64,000 nt of DNA from Tridacna crocea (taxonomy: Eukaryota; Mollusca; Bivalvia; Cardiida; Cardiidae), in contig OX031065.1 in the NCBI GenBank assembly GCA_943736015.1, forward strand, positions 32,440,427 to 32,504,426. Reading direction: 5' to 3'. Shown here piece by piece: positions 32,260 to 44,700 of the stretch. Each line of letters opens with the position of its first letter. Position 1 is the first letter of the stretch. A program made the position numbers and the translations under genes. The notes beneath the pieces are model-generated. The model searched no databases. It was given only the letters and a program-made list of their open reading frames with translations, and was not told where the DNA came from.

Positions 32260-33663
32260 TGTATACCTACAAACACTTCAATTAGTCACAAAAGAACATT
32301 TATCCATAAAATCCTTTATTAAACATTTTTTTTATATACGCTAATATTTATTTTGTTTTGTTTGACATCGAACAAAAGTGTCAGGGAACTGTCTTCAAAA
32401 GTGTCAGGGAACTGTCTCCAAATCTGTTTAACCAGTCATGGGTGGATCAAGTAAACCTTCTGGAACATTTATAAATCAAGTCTTCAGTCCATCACTAAAA
32501 TCTGGATTTCTTTTCACAGACAAATTAACCGGTTACCAATTAACCACTTTCAGCATTATTTGAAACTAAGTGCAAATGAAAGAGTATTCCTTATATACTT
32601 ACATTCTTTCGGGTATTAATGCATACACTTGAGGATGGTCTGTTTTGCAATTAATTTGACAGATGAATCAGCCTTGTTTCTAGAAATATTTGTAAACAAG
32701 CCGGTGAATTAGTTCAATCGACACTTCTGTAATAATTACTCTGAGGTTCCCGGTAGGTCGTGTGGGAAAACGTATATTTTACTTGTGAAGCATTGCCGCT
32801 TAAGAAGAAATTGACAGGACTATTATCACCCATATAGTTCAATAAGTAGTTTCTTACTAAATTCGATCGAAGAGGTGGAAAATGTATTTTAAAATTTTCA
32901 AATGCAATGTGTTTTCGCGTTTTTATTGAAATATTCGTCCTAAGGGCCATTCGCCCTTACTGTTCTTCCTTTTTTTAACCATCGCTTTAACTAGGTTTGA
33001 TCGTCCGATTTAATTTGGCTAGCAGTCTTTTGCCGCGTTTTAATATCGATAGCATCAGTTCTCGCAAATAAACATTTATTTTAAGTGGATTGAAATATCT
33101 TATTGTTGCGAAAAGTTTTTATACTATTAACTTGTTTGATTTCGGAAAGTAGAGATTGAAACATACATGAATTAGGATGTTTAAGACATTGACTCTTTCA
33201 TTATAGTCTATCAGGTAGTGAAATATTACCATGTAAATGAAAATATGAATAACAGAGCTCCAAATTACCTTCAGTTTGAAAGTATCTGATCCAATCCGAT
33301 GCTATTTTTTTTTTACTGGTCTTTACATTCATCTTCAGACCAGCCTTTCATTTAAAGTATCTGGAATTAATACGATTTTATTTATTTACGCTGAAAAGTA
33401 CATGGGCACTTTCGTTAAACACACATGCACACTCAACGGAATTTGAATTTTGTACAATATGGTTCTCTAACCCTAACAACCATTTTCGCACAAGATTCCT
33501 TGGTCAACAATGGAATTCCCAAATGAACCATCCTGTATATATACTGCAGTTTCTGCCAAGACATGTGCATTGATGATATAACCATGTTTTGATTTCTGGT
33601 GAAGTAGGTCAACAGTTATTTACGTTGGAAAGTACAAATTTGCACAAAGGTCAGATTTACATA
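32260..33663. other. Intergenic between LTR element and WDR89-like gene
   Basis: Holds the inverted GTGTCAGGGAACTGTCT pair at 32380-32425 and a CpG-richer patch around 32930-33060, possibly the WDR89-like promoter or 5' exon. No coding frame is supported. Confidence 0.4.
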
Positions 33664-33892
33664 TTAACTCATTACCAAACAACAAAATTTTAGGTTAGTC
33701 CAAAACGAAAGCATTTGCAGACGACAAAGTAAAAGTGACTGAAAATTTGAAATTTGTTTTGTAAAGGGTAGAAAATATTGTGGAAAAAGGAGAAAATGCT
33801 GGTTACCAGCATTTTCTCCTTTTCTCACAATGTTTTCTAAAGGCTTCTTTCTCAGGGTCGTCAAAAATAGGGATTGTGTGGTAATGGGTTAA
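33664..33892 (-). repeat. TTAA palindrome element (tandem pair, first)
   Basis: Complete. Its last TTAA (33889-33892) is also the first TTAA of the next copy. Confidence 0.93.
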
Positions 33893-34112
33893 CTCTTTAG
33901 AGAAAGTTTTAGACCGGTCCAAATTGAAAGCATTTGCAGTCCACAAAATAAAAGTGACTGAACAATTGAAGTTTTGGTTGAGAAGGATAGAAAACACTTG
34001 GGGAAAAGGAGAAAATGCTGGTTACCAGCATTTTATCCTTTTCCCACAATGTTTTAAAAAGGCTTCTTTCTCAGGGGTCATTAAAAGTCAGGATTGTGTG
34101 GTAAAGAGTTAA
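33889..34112 (-). repeat. TTAA palindrome element (tandem pair, second)
   Basis: Same orientation as its neighbour, sharing one TTAA. The dyad is nearly intact; TTTTATCC replaces TTTTCTCC. Confidence 0.92.
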
Positions 34113-34213
34113 TAGCATCAGTTTTTTTTGTAAAGATTAATCATTTATTCAATGGTCCATGCCCATTTTATTAGCTGTAATCAGAAATTTTGTTGCAGAG
34201 AGCTGTTAGAATA

Positions 34214-34320
34214 GGTGCCGGTAAAATCATATCAAATCCAGATATGTTTAAAGAGGGCTGCTTTGGAGGTTTGCGGAAACAAAACAAAAATAGTATCGGA
34301 GCAAACATTCAGACTAGATG
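34214..34320 (+). repeat. Dispersed block shared with 21486-21600
   Basis: GGTAAAATCATATCAAATCC through TTTAAAGAGGGCTGCTTT to CGGAGCAAAC, about 85% like the other copy by eye. Same orientation. Confidence 0.65.
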
Positions 34321-34498
34321 TTCAGATAGGAGGGACTTGTAGTATTCAAGTGATTATTTCTCTTATATGGTGGGTACACATTAGAATTGTCTCTATGGGA
34401 CAATTCTCAGAGTACCCACATTATTGGGTTAAAATGGGTTTAGTGGTGAAGAATTAATATTTTCGATTTTGAATCAAATTCACTCTCTCTGTGGAGCT

Positions 34499-34727
34499 TT
34501 AACCCATTACCACACAATCCCTACTTTTGACACCTCTGAGACAGAATCCTTAAAAAAACATTGTGGAAAAAGCAGAAAATGCTGGTAACCAGCATTTTCT
34601 CCTTTTCCCACAATGTTTTTTACCCTTCATAAAACAAATTAAAAATTTTCAGTCACTTTTATTTTGTCGTCTGCAAATGCTTGCGATTTGGACAAACCCA
34701 AAATTTTGTCGTTTGGTAATGAGTTAA
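34499..34727 (+). repeat. TTAA palindrome element
   Basis: Complete with a good dyad. GTCGTTTGGTAATGAGTTAA end. Confidence 0.92.
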
Positions 34728-34804
34728 AAGCAACTTAGGTGCTAAGATAAACCAAATAAAACTATAAGATAGGCTCATGAATGATAAAGGATAAATTATT
34801 CAGT

Positions 34805-35554
34805 TTAAAGCCTCAGTACAGCCAAAGAATAGTTCATTTTCACTGTTTTTAACTGGAAAATATAAAGGATTACCCATCACAACACACACATATATATAAA
34901 ATTGGAGAAAACCCAAACATGTACTTAATTAGTTGCAATCATATACAAGTGTGATTATTATTTCAGGGACGCCATTGATCGAGACAACCTTTGTTATTGT
35001 TCGTGTATATTCATACTAGGTCTTTGAGAACGTCAGGTTGCATCTCATTAGTGCTATGACGTAGTACACAGGATTACTGTTTACACTTCCAATATTATGC
35101 CATCAGAGAGAAAGACTGCTCATTCTGAGCCTGTTATTTTTTTTTTATTTCAATGTAGTAAACTCTTCCTGTGTTTATAATAAACAAATAAGCGACGATC
35201 AGCCTATGTGGTTGTTTCTGTTTACAGTGCCAGTAATCTAGGTTTTTCATGCCTAGAAAGGGGACAAAACAATCAAATAAATGAAGGTTTTGTTTCAATG
35301 CATTGAATTATCACATGGTGTTCATGTCACTATTACAGCAATGCTAAGAAAACTAAACTAACAGGTATTGAGGCATGGTAGGATCTGTTCTAGTTTCAAA
35401 ACTCTTCTCTGCCATTGACTGGAAGTTTTACGAAATGCACCTTTACTTATCATATAATTCATAAAAATTGCGATATTTTCACATGGTAAAAGTTAAATTT
35501 ACTTTTATTTTATAAACAGGCCATTTTACATTTTTGATGTTACTGAGCCTTTAA
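34805..35554. repeat. Second TTAA-flanked element, long copy (750 bp)
   Basis: TTAAAGCCTCAGTACAGCC start and GTTACTGAGCCTTTAA end. The inner sequence matches 17174-17620 (GAGACAACCTTTGTTATTGT). No transposase frame, so non-autonomous. Confidence 0.75.
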
Positions 35555-35657
35555 CATTACTTTGAAAATAGCCATAAAAATGAAAAATAAACGTCTCCCT
35601 CTAATGGATATGAATATATGTCTGTGAATAATTATATTTCCAGGAAAAAGAAAGAAA

Positions 35658-35764
35658 ATGCCTGTGGAAAATGTGTTTAGATGTCTTCATTTGCAAGAGA
35701 AGTCTGCGATTTCACTTGAGCCATCAGAAGAAAATTATGTTATTGATGTAGCCTGCCAAAAAAG
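35658..35764 (+). CDS. WDR89: WDR89-like exon 1 of coding sequence
   Basis: Residues 1-35, MPVENVFRCLHLQEKS to DVACQK, ending two bases into codon 36 at a GTAGTT donor. The acceptor TATATTTCCAG sits 14 bases before the ATG. Confidence 0.8.
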
Positions 35765-38700
35765 GTAGTTTCAGTAAACAGTCTGTCCATTGATACCTGT
35801 CATAAGAGTTTTACTTCAAAATCATTAAAATCATATTTATTCAAATACCAATGAGACAAACACTCTTTACTATATAACAAAATTTTTGCCACAAAGGGAT
35901 TCTTAAAAATTCTTCTTCTCTGAAATGGCTGATCAGATTTTGAAAAAATTGGCTATGGTCCTCTCAAAAATTCAGGTGAGCGATCCAGAGCTATCTTGGC
36001 GCTCTTGTTTTTTTTTCAATTTAATCTTTAGAGTGCAGAAAAAACCCATTGGACATTTTTAGTGTTGAATACGTGTCAGCTAATTACGATTTCCTGGTTT
36101 TGTCTGCAGTTTTTCAAGCAAAGCAGAGAGTGTAGATCAGTAATTATCTGACTTAGCAGCGCCCCAAATAGAGGGAGTGATTTTGATTTCAAAGTTGAAA
36201 ATATTTTTAATAATCCAATAAAACAAAGGGTTTGGATGAGAAACCATGGAGTTAGAATATCATCACTCCCTCTTATCTGGAGCTCAGGACTACATTTTTT
36301 GTGCAATCTGATCTTAATCTACACTGGCTGCGATGGCAATTTCAGTACTTAAAAGCACTTTTACTGTAAAACTTGCACTTTTTGTAACATTTTGGTTTTT
36401 TTTTTTTACAGCACTGAAGATGACTGTTTAATAGCTACAGCAAATAGCAATAAAACAATTCAGTTGTTCAAAAGACCAAACTTGATTTCAACTGGAGCAA
36501 TTACAGGTATGAAATACATGTACATCTAACACATGATTGCCTCAGATAAATTTGCAGCAAACTATTTTGAAAATGTTTTGGATATATCGTTATATGGAAC
36601 TAAAGTTATGACATTTAATTCTTTACCAATAACAAACAACAAAATTGTTAAGTTGTCAAAATTGAAAACTGTTGCAAATGACTATCAGAATTAGTTAGAA
36701 TTTATTAATTGAAAATTTAACAATTAAGACACCCTAAGGGAGCGAATATAGTTTTCTCTGATGTTTGTCACTTGGCAAGACACTTAAGAGTGGTTACCAT
36801 CATTTTCTTTTTTTCCCACAATGTTTTCTATAGGCTTCTTTTTCAGGGTTGCCAAAAGTAGGGATTGTGTGGGAATAGGTTAAACAATTAAACTTGTTTA
36901 TGTTTATGTTACAGGTCACAAAGACACATTGACAGGACTGTGTTGGGCCAATTCAGACTACAACGTACTGTTCTCTTCATCATTAGATAAAACATTGAGG
37001 TAAAATGACTACTTGTATATATTAAGTCTTATTAACCCTTTACCAAACAATCCTGGTTTTTATGACCCTGAGATGGAAGCCTTTTGAAAACATTGTGGGA
37101 AAAGAAGAAAATGCTGGTAACTGGCATTTTCTCCTTTTCCCACATTGTGTTCTACCCTACTGGAAACAAATTTCAATTTTCAAGTGAAGTTTTAAGGTGT
37201 CGTCTGCAAGTGCTTTCAATTTGGACAAGTCTAAATTTTTGTCGTTTGGTAAAGGATTAGGCCACTGATACTTGCAGACAAAATTTTGACTTTGCAGATG
37301 ACCACTTTTGAATTAATGTGGCAAAAGGAAAAAACTGTGTTTAACAATGTTTTAAGAAGGACGCATATAATTATGATTATTAGTTCATAAGCAAGCGGTT
37401 CAATGACCTGAGGATTTTTAGGTTGATTGGTTGGTTTGTTGGTGGATGGGTAGTTTGGTCAGTTGGTTGGTTAGTGGATGGATCGGTTTGTCAGGCAGTT
37501 TGTCGGTTTGTTAAGATTTCAAGAAACAATCAAGACTGATCTTCATCTATATAAGTTGTGAGAGGTTGTTTCACAGTAGTTATATTTATTCAAGGCACAA
37601 GCTTCTGTCCCACAATATCAATCCTCGGAAAGAATTTGGCTTAGCTGATGGTTCAAACCAACAACCCCTGATTGTATAAACTGAGTTACCGTGTTTGGCA
37701 AAGTCTAGGAAAGAATGCTTTTAAAACGTGAGAAAAGAAAGAAATGCTGCTTTATATGGTGTTTTGGATTGGTTTCAAAAGAATTGCCGTCTTTTGAGTC
37801 ATATTAAGCTTGTCAATAATAATAGCTTTCAACATGCATAAATTCAAAACTTTGTTGTCTAGAAAAGACATCTTGTGAAGTTAAAGTAAATCTATTGGAG
37901 AGAGACAGAGACAGAGACAGAGAGAGAGAGAAACAGAGAGAGAGACAGAGAGATCTCTCAAAGTCTGCAAGTTCATTTTGTCCCTATACAGAACAATCCT
38001 GTATTTGAATGATTTTTGGGAACAAAGGCTTAACCCTTTACCAAACAACAAAATTTAAGACTGGTCAACATTGAAGGCACTTGCAGACGACAAAATAAAC
38101 ATAACTCAAAATTGAAATTTGTTTACAGAAAGGTAGAAAACATTGTGGGAAAAGGAGAAAATGCTGGTTACCAGCATTTTCTCTTTTTCCCACAATGTTT
38201 TCAAAAGGCTTCTCTCAGGGTTGTGAAAACCAGGGATTGTTTGGGAAAGGGTTAAAGAAACATAAGGGTACAATGAGAAAATGCTTGTAACTAGTGACTT
38301 TTCCTTTTCAGAAACACTTCTCACTCATGTCACATCTTATTTGCCAGCTGCAACTATTTTGATTTCAGGAAGGTCTTATGTTTTGTCTTCTGGAATGATA
38401 TAAGCATTTAACCCATTACCACACAATCACTACTTTTAACGCCCCTGAGAAAGAAGCCTTTTGAAAACACTGTAGGAAAAGGAGAAAATGATGGTATCCA
38501 GCATTTTCTCCTTTTCCCTCAATGTTTTCTACCCTTTCTAAAACAAATTTCAAATTTTCAGTCACTTTTATTCTGTCATCTGCAAATGGTTTCGATTTGG
38601 ACAAGTCCAAAATTTTGTCGTTTGGTAATGAGTGAAGCAAAAAATGAGTCAAATTGTTCCTTTTATTTTCAGGGCCTGGGATGTTAGAACAAATTCAAAG

Positions 38701-41700
38701 AAAGCTGTACAAGTTTTTCAAGGTTAGCTGAAATTTTATTTTGTCACTTTAACCCATTACCTGAAAGTTTGGATTTAATGGCACCCAGAGAAAACGATGT
38801 CTGAAAACACAATGGTCAACAGCATTTTCTCCTTGTTCCACAATGTTTTCCACCCTTACAAAAAAGAATACATATTAATTTATGTAGCATTTATTTTGTC
38901 GTCTGCAAATGCTTCCAGTATAAAATATGGCATTTGGTAAAGAGCTGACACTTACAAGCGTTTTTATCTGAAGAAAACACTCAGGTACATGTAATTTCAT
39001 TGCTCTGTCGGTATCTTCTTCCTCGCTCGTGATGCTGGTTAACAATATTTTCACCCTTTTACCCTTTACCAAACAATCCCTGGTTTTCATGGCTCTGGGA
39101 AGAAAGGCTTTTGAAAACATTGTGGGAATAAGAGAAAATGCTGGTAACCAGCATTATCTCCTTTTTCCACAGTGTTTTGTACCCTATCAAAGACAGAAAT
39201 CATCATTTGAGCTACATTTGAATTAATGGCCTCAAATGCTTTCAGTTTGGTCCGATCTAGAATTTTTTCAGGTGGTAAAGCGTTAAAGCCTGCTAAGGTT
39301 CATTAACCCTTTCCCAAACAAGCCCTTGTTTTTACATGTACAAGTCTTTTGAAAACACTGTGGGAAAATGAGAAATTGCTTGTAACGAGCAATTTCTCCT
39401 TGTCCCACAGCGTTTTCAACCCATTTAGAGAACTTTCCGCCATTTTTATAAAATTTGAAATTGTCGTCTGCAAACTCTTTGAGTTCGGAAGAGTCTAAAA
39501 TTTATTGTTTGGGAAAGGGTTAAAACTTGGTATAGTGTTGTTAAGGGTTAAATCCCTGCTCGTGCAACTTTAAACATGGCTGTATTTGATGAAGAGTTTG
39601 AGGTATTATCATAGCCCTGCTGTAGGTGTCGGTATGGTGCAATAAAGTTAGCCATTTTCTTATAACTCTCTTATTTCTGAAGATATCTACTGCAAACAAG
39701 GGCTGTCAAAGGAAAAACCAATACCAGAAAAGCAGGTTACCCTCAAAATATGTTCGATACATTAACCCTTTCCCAAACAATCCCTGGTTTTTATGACCCT
39801 GAGATAGAAGCTTTTAAAAACATAGTGGAAAAAGAAGAAAATGCTGATAGCTAGCATTTTCTCCTTTTCCCACAATGTTTTCTACCCTACAGGAAATTAT
39901 TTCAGTGTTTGAGTTATGTGTATTTTCTTGTCTGCAAGGGCTTTCAATTTGGACCAGTGTAAAATTTTTGTTGTGTGGTAAAGAGTTAATGCCTCTTTTA
40001 GCTCCACTGGCCGAAGGCCAGCGGGCTTATGTCATTGCCCTGTGTCCATTGTGCGTCCGTCCATCCGTGCATGTGTTCACTTTTATTTCAAACATCTTCT
40101 TCTCTGACACTACCTATCCAGATTTGATGAAACAGAAATGATCCTACCCTGGTCCTCTTCAGAATTTTTCGAAAGAATTTGATTACTTAAAAAACTGAAA
40201 AAAATAACATTTTAAAAAAAATCTTCTTCTCAGAAACTACAAGGCTCAGGGCTACTGAATTTGGCATGTAGCTTTATCAAATGGATCTTTAACAAGTTTC
40301 TTCATACTATAGGCCTGGGGTCAAAATTGGCTGCATTCCAGGGATCACAATTTTAACATTGGCTTCAAAATTTAGTCACTTCAATTTATACATTAATCAG
40401 GGGAAATAATTCTTTTTATTAAGAATGAAGTTTGTTACTGTTTAGTGTTTACCTCCCTTGATTATCAAACCGCAGTCATACATGATTGGTGCTAGATTTT
40501 AAGTTTTTTGGATAGAAAATATTCTGTCTTCATGGAGAGTGATTCATTTGATGCTAATAGCTATGCTCACATGAGTCGAATATTAAATTCAGAGCAAGGT
40601 TTCTATCATTCAGGTTTTTTTTGTAGATGACTCGTTAATTGTAGTGCAAATGTTAATTTGTGTCTTTGATAGGGTAGATAACGTTGTGTGAAAAAGAAAA
40701 AATGCTGGATTCCAGCATTTTCTCCTTTTCCTGCAGTGTTTTTAAACACTTTCTTCTTTGGGGTGGTTAAGAGTCAGGATTGTGTGGTAAAGAGTCAACT
40801 CTTTACCAAACGACAAAATTATAGATTGGTCCAAATTGAAAGTATTTGTGGACAACAAAATAAAAGTGACTGTGAAATTGAAATTTGATTTGGGAAGGGT
40901 AGAAAACATTGTGGGAAAAGGAGAAAATGCTGGTTACCAGCATTTTCTCCTTTTCCCATAATGTTTTCAAAAGGCTTCTACCTCAGGGATGGCAAAAGTC
41001 TTCATTGTGTGGTAATGGGTTAAGTACTTGTAAATAAGCCAGACAAAAGATCTAGAATGACAGTAAAGAATCTCTATTTTTCATGCTCAGGTGCAGATGA
41101 TTGCAATAATTTATTTAATTGTGTTGACATCAACAAATCCGATCAAGTGTTGACTGCTGGTTTGGAGGCTGATAAGTCAGAGAATGCCTACATTCTTTTC
41201 TGGTAAGTGTCGTCAGACTGTGCTAACAGCCAAATTTATGAAGCAGCCACCACATTTTTCATTTCCAAATCCAAATTTTAAAAAGAAACCCTATACTCAA
41301 CAATTTCATGTTTTTGTAGCTCCAGAGATAAAGGGGGTCCTTGCATGGCTCAGTAGTGAAGTACACAACTTGTGACTTAAAGGTTCCAGGTTGGAACCTC
41401 GTTGGATCCGCTTAGATTTTCATGAAAGTCTTCCGAGTCATGTGACCGAAATAATGTTGAAGGTAGTGTAAAATACCTTTCAATTAATCAATCTAATGCA
41501 GTATAAAGACTTTTGTTAACATTTTTGAAAAAAAAAAAAAACGGTATTTTTTACATAAAATTCTGAAGCACCTCATAGACAAAGGAGACAACAAAATTTT
41601 ATACTTGTGCCAATTGAAAGCATTTGCAGACAAGAGTGGTGGCTCAAATGGTGGAATTCATGTTTGATAGGGTAGAAAACACTGCATGAAAATGAGAAAA

Positions 41701-44700
41701 TGTTGTTTACCATTATTTTCTCCTTTTCCCACAATGTTTTTAAAAGACTTTTTCCAAAAGTCTTGAAAACCCCAGATTGTGTAGCAAGAGTTACAGTGAA
41801 AATGTGAAATACCAGTGGTTAGCCTGTCTGTCTATCTTGTCAACATAAACTCTTAACCCTTTACCCCATAAGGGATTTCTATGGTGTCTCTAATTGACCC
41901 TAAATAAAAGCAACGATGTAGCCATTTCTTATGTGTACTGGTATATGACACCTTTTGATAGCATAGAAAACATTGTGACAAAAGGTGAAATTGCTCGTCA
42001 CGAGCAATTTCACTTTTTGCCACAATGTTTTCCAAAGGCTCCTACACGCAATGTGTAGAAATCAATAAACAATTGCACCATTTGAGTCACACTGAAATTG
42101 TCGTCTGCAAATGCTTTCAATATAGACAGAGCTAAAATTGTGTCGCCTGGTAAGCGGTTAATTTGACAATGGTTGTGATTGTGGGAAAGCAGCCGGCGGC
42201 TTTGGAAAAAATACTGTGTGTGTACTCTGTGTGTACTGGTAATGGAGACTCTGGGAAATCATGGACAGGTGCATTTGCCATGGCAATATAACTGAAATAA
42301 TGTTGAAAACAGTGTTAACTCATTACCGAATGACAATATTTTAGGCTTGTCCAAATCGAAAGCATTTGCTGACAACAAAATAAAAGTGACTGAAAATTAG
42401 AAAAATGTTTTGTGAGGGGTAGAAAACAGTGGGAAAAGGAGAAAATGCTGGTTACAAGCATTTTCTTCTTTTCACACAATGTTTTCTACAGGCCTCTTTC
42501 TCAGGGTCGTCAAAAGTAGGGATTGTGTGGTAATGGGTTAAACACCCTACAATCAATCAGTCATATTCCAGGGATAGAAGGAGTACAGAATTACTGGGAT
42601 GTTACAGTGAGTCACATCAGGATGATATCACGCAGGTCAGTGCTCCTATTTCTTTTTGACCTAGGCAGTGCATCCAGATAGGTAACTCATTTGGGACTTG
42701 AGACCACAAGGTTGCTGGTTCAATTCCCAGCCAGGCCATATTCTTTCAAAGGATTGATGATATATATTTTTAGAGGATTCATTATTTCATCCTTTCCAGT
42801 AGGATATCGAGAAATAGCAGTGAAAATATTTTTCGATCTTACACTGGTACCACCTGTGAAAATACCGATTTTCACATTCTTGTTGTCTAGGTAAATTGCG
42901 CGTGACTCACATGCAGATGGGAAATATGACGTCATATACCTTACATTTCTCTCACCAAACATAATATTGTAATGTGTTGCTATGTGAGAGGGGTACGCCA
43001 CAGGGAATAATGGAAAAGAACTGTACTGGATTTTGATAAAGCTCCTCCCAAAAAGGGTTAAAAGCTTGAAATAAATAGAATATTTGTTTTTTCGGTGAAA
43101 GATAGAAATTTATTTCATCGAGTGAACACCATCGGTAATATTTTCACTTGTGGCTGCACAACTCGTGAAAATATTACAGATGGTGTTCACTTGATGAAAT
43201 AAATTTCGATCTTTCACTGAAAAAATAAAAACAAATATCCTATATTACTTCTCTCACCACTGTACAATGTCTCAATAATGCGTGGCTGGAAAGGCAAACA
43301 CTGGTTCGGGACACTGTCATGTAAAGTACTGGTTAAATCTTTACCACGCAAATAAATTTTAGACTGGTCAAAATTGAAAGCATTTGCAGACAATAAAATA
43401 AATGTGACTCAAAAATTTAAATTTGTTTTGGGAAGAGTAGAAGACATTGTGGGAAAAGGAGAAAATGCTGGTTACCGGCATTTTCTCCTTTTCCCACAAT
43501 GTTTTCAAAAGGTTTCTCTAAAAGTTGGGATTGTATGGTAAAAAGTTTAAAAAAGGTACATGGATATGCACCATATTCAGCAGAAATATGACTTAACCCT
43601 TTACCACACAGTGACAAGGAAATAAGCTTTGTGAAAAACTTATGGGAAAGGGAGAAAATGCTGGAAAGCAGCATTTTCTCCTTTTCCCACAATGTTTTCT
43701 TCCCTTTCTGAAACAAAAATTCAATTCTTTAGTCACATTTATTTTGTTGTCTGCAAATGCTTCCGATTTGGACCGGTCTAAATTTTTGCTGTTTGGTAAA
43801 GACTTAAATAATAACGAAAATGAAAAACCGAAAAAAGAACAAATCAAGGCTATGTATAAATAGAAAAAAAAGATGGAACAGGTTTATGTTGATTTTTTTA
43901 CCACACTGCAAAATTTTAGACATTTCCAAATTGAAAGCATTCACAGACAAGTTAGATTCTTGTCATATGTTGGGATTTGTCTCTAAATGGATAGAAAACA
44001 TTGTTGGAAAAGGAGAAAATGCTGGTTACCAGCATTTTCTCCTTTTCCTACAATGTTTTCAAATGTATATTCCTCAGGTTACTTAAATTCAGGATTGTGT
44101 GGTAAGGGTTAATGTACATTTTCGTTTTACTTTTTATCCTCGTTAAATAAATGTGACCTGTAATGCAAAAAGGGAGAATCTCGGAATTCCGTACATCTAT
44201 TAGATGAAAACAGATCAACGAAAGTGCAGGTCATTATAAGTTGATAGTTCAGAGATGATTGTATAACAAGATAGAATGACCACTTTTCATACAGAAAATA
44301 TCGTAAAAGTGAAAAGTATCAACCTTGTACATCCTGGGCAATCTTGGGCAATTCACACAGTTTTACCAGGGTTGACACATTTAACAGTTACCAAATGGTT
44401 CCTTTTTGTGTGACATGTCATATTTAGGTATTTCTGTAAATCTTTCAACTCTATATCAAATAACAAACATTTTTGTTTTGTCCAATTTGAATGCATTTGC
44501 ATACCCCGAGATAAATTCAACTCTCCTTTATCCTCATTGTTTTTCAAAAGTATTCTTTTTGCAGTATTCTTTTGCAGTATTCTTTTGCAGTATTCTTTTT
44601 CAAAAGTATTCTTTTGAAGTATTTTTTTTAATCAAAAGTATTCTTTTGCAGTATTCTTTTTCAAAAGTATTCTTTTGCAGTATTCTTTTTCAAAAGTATT

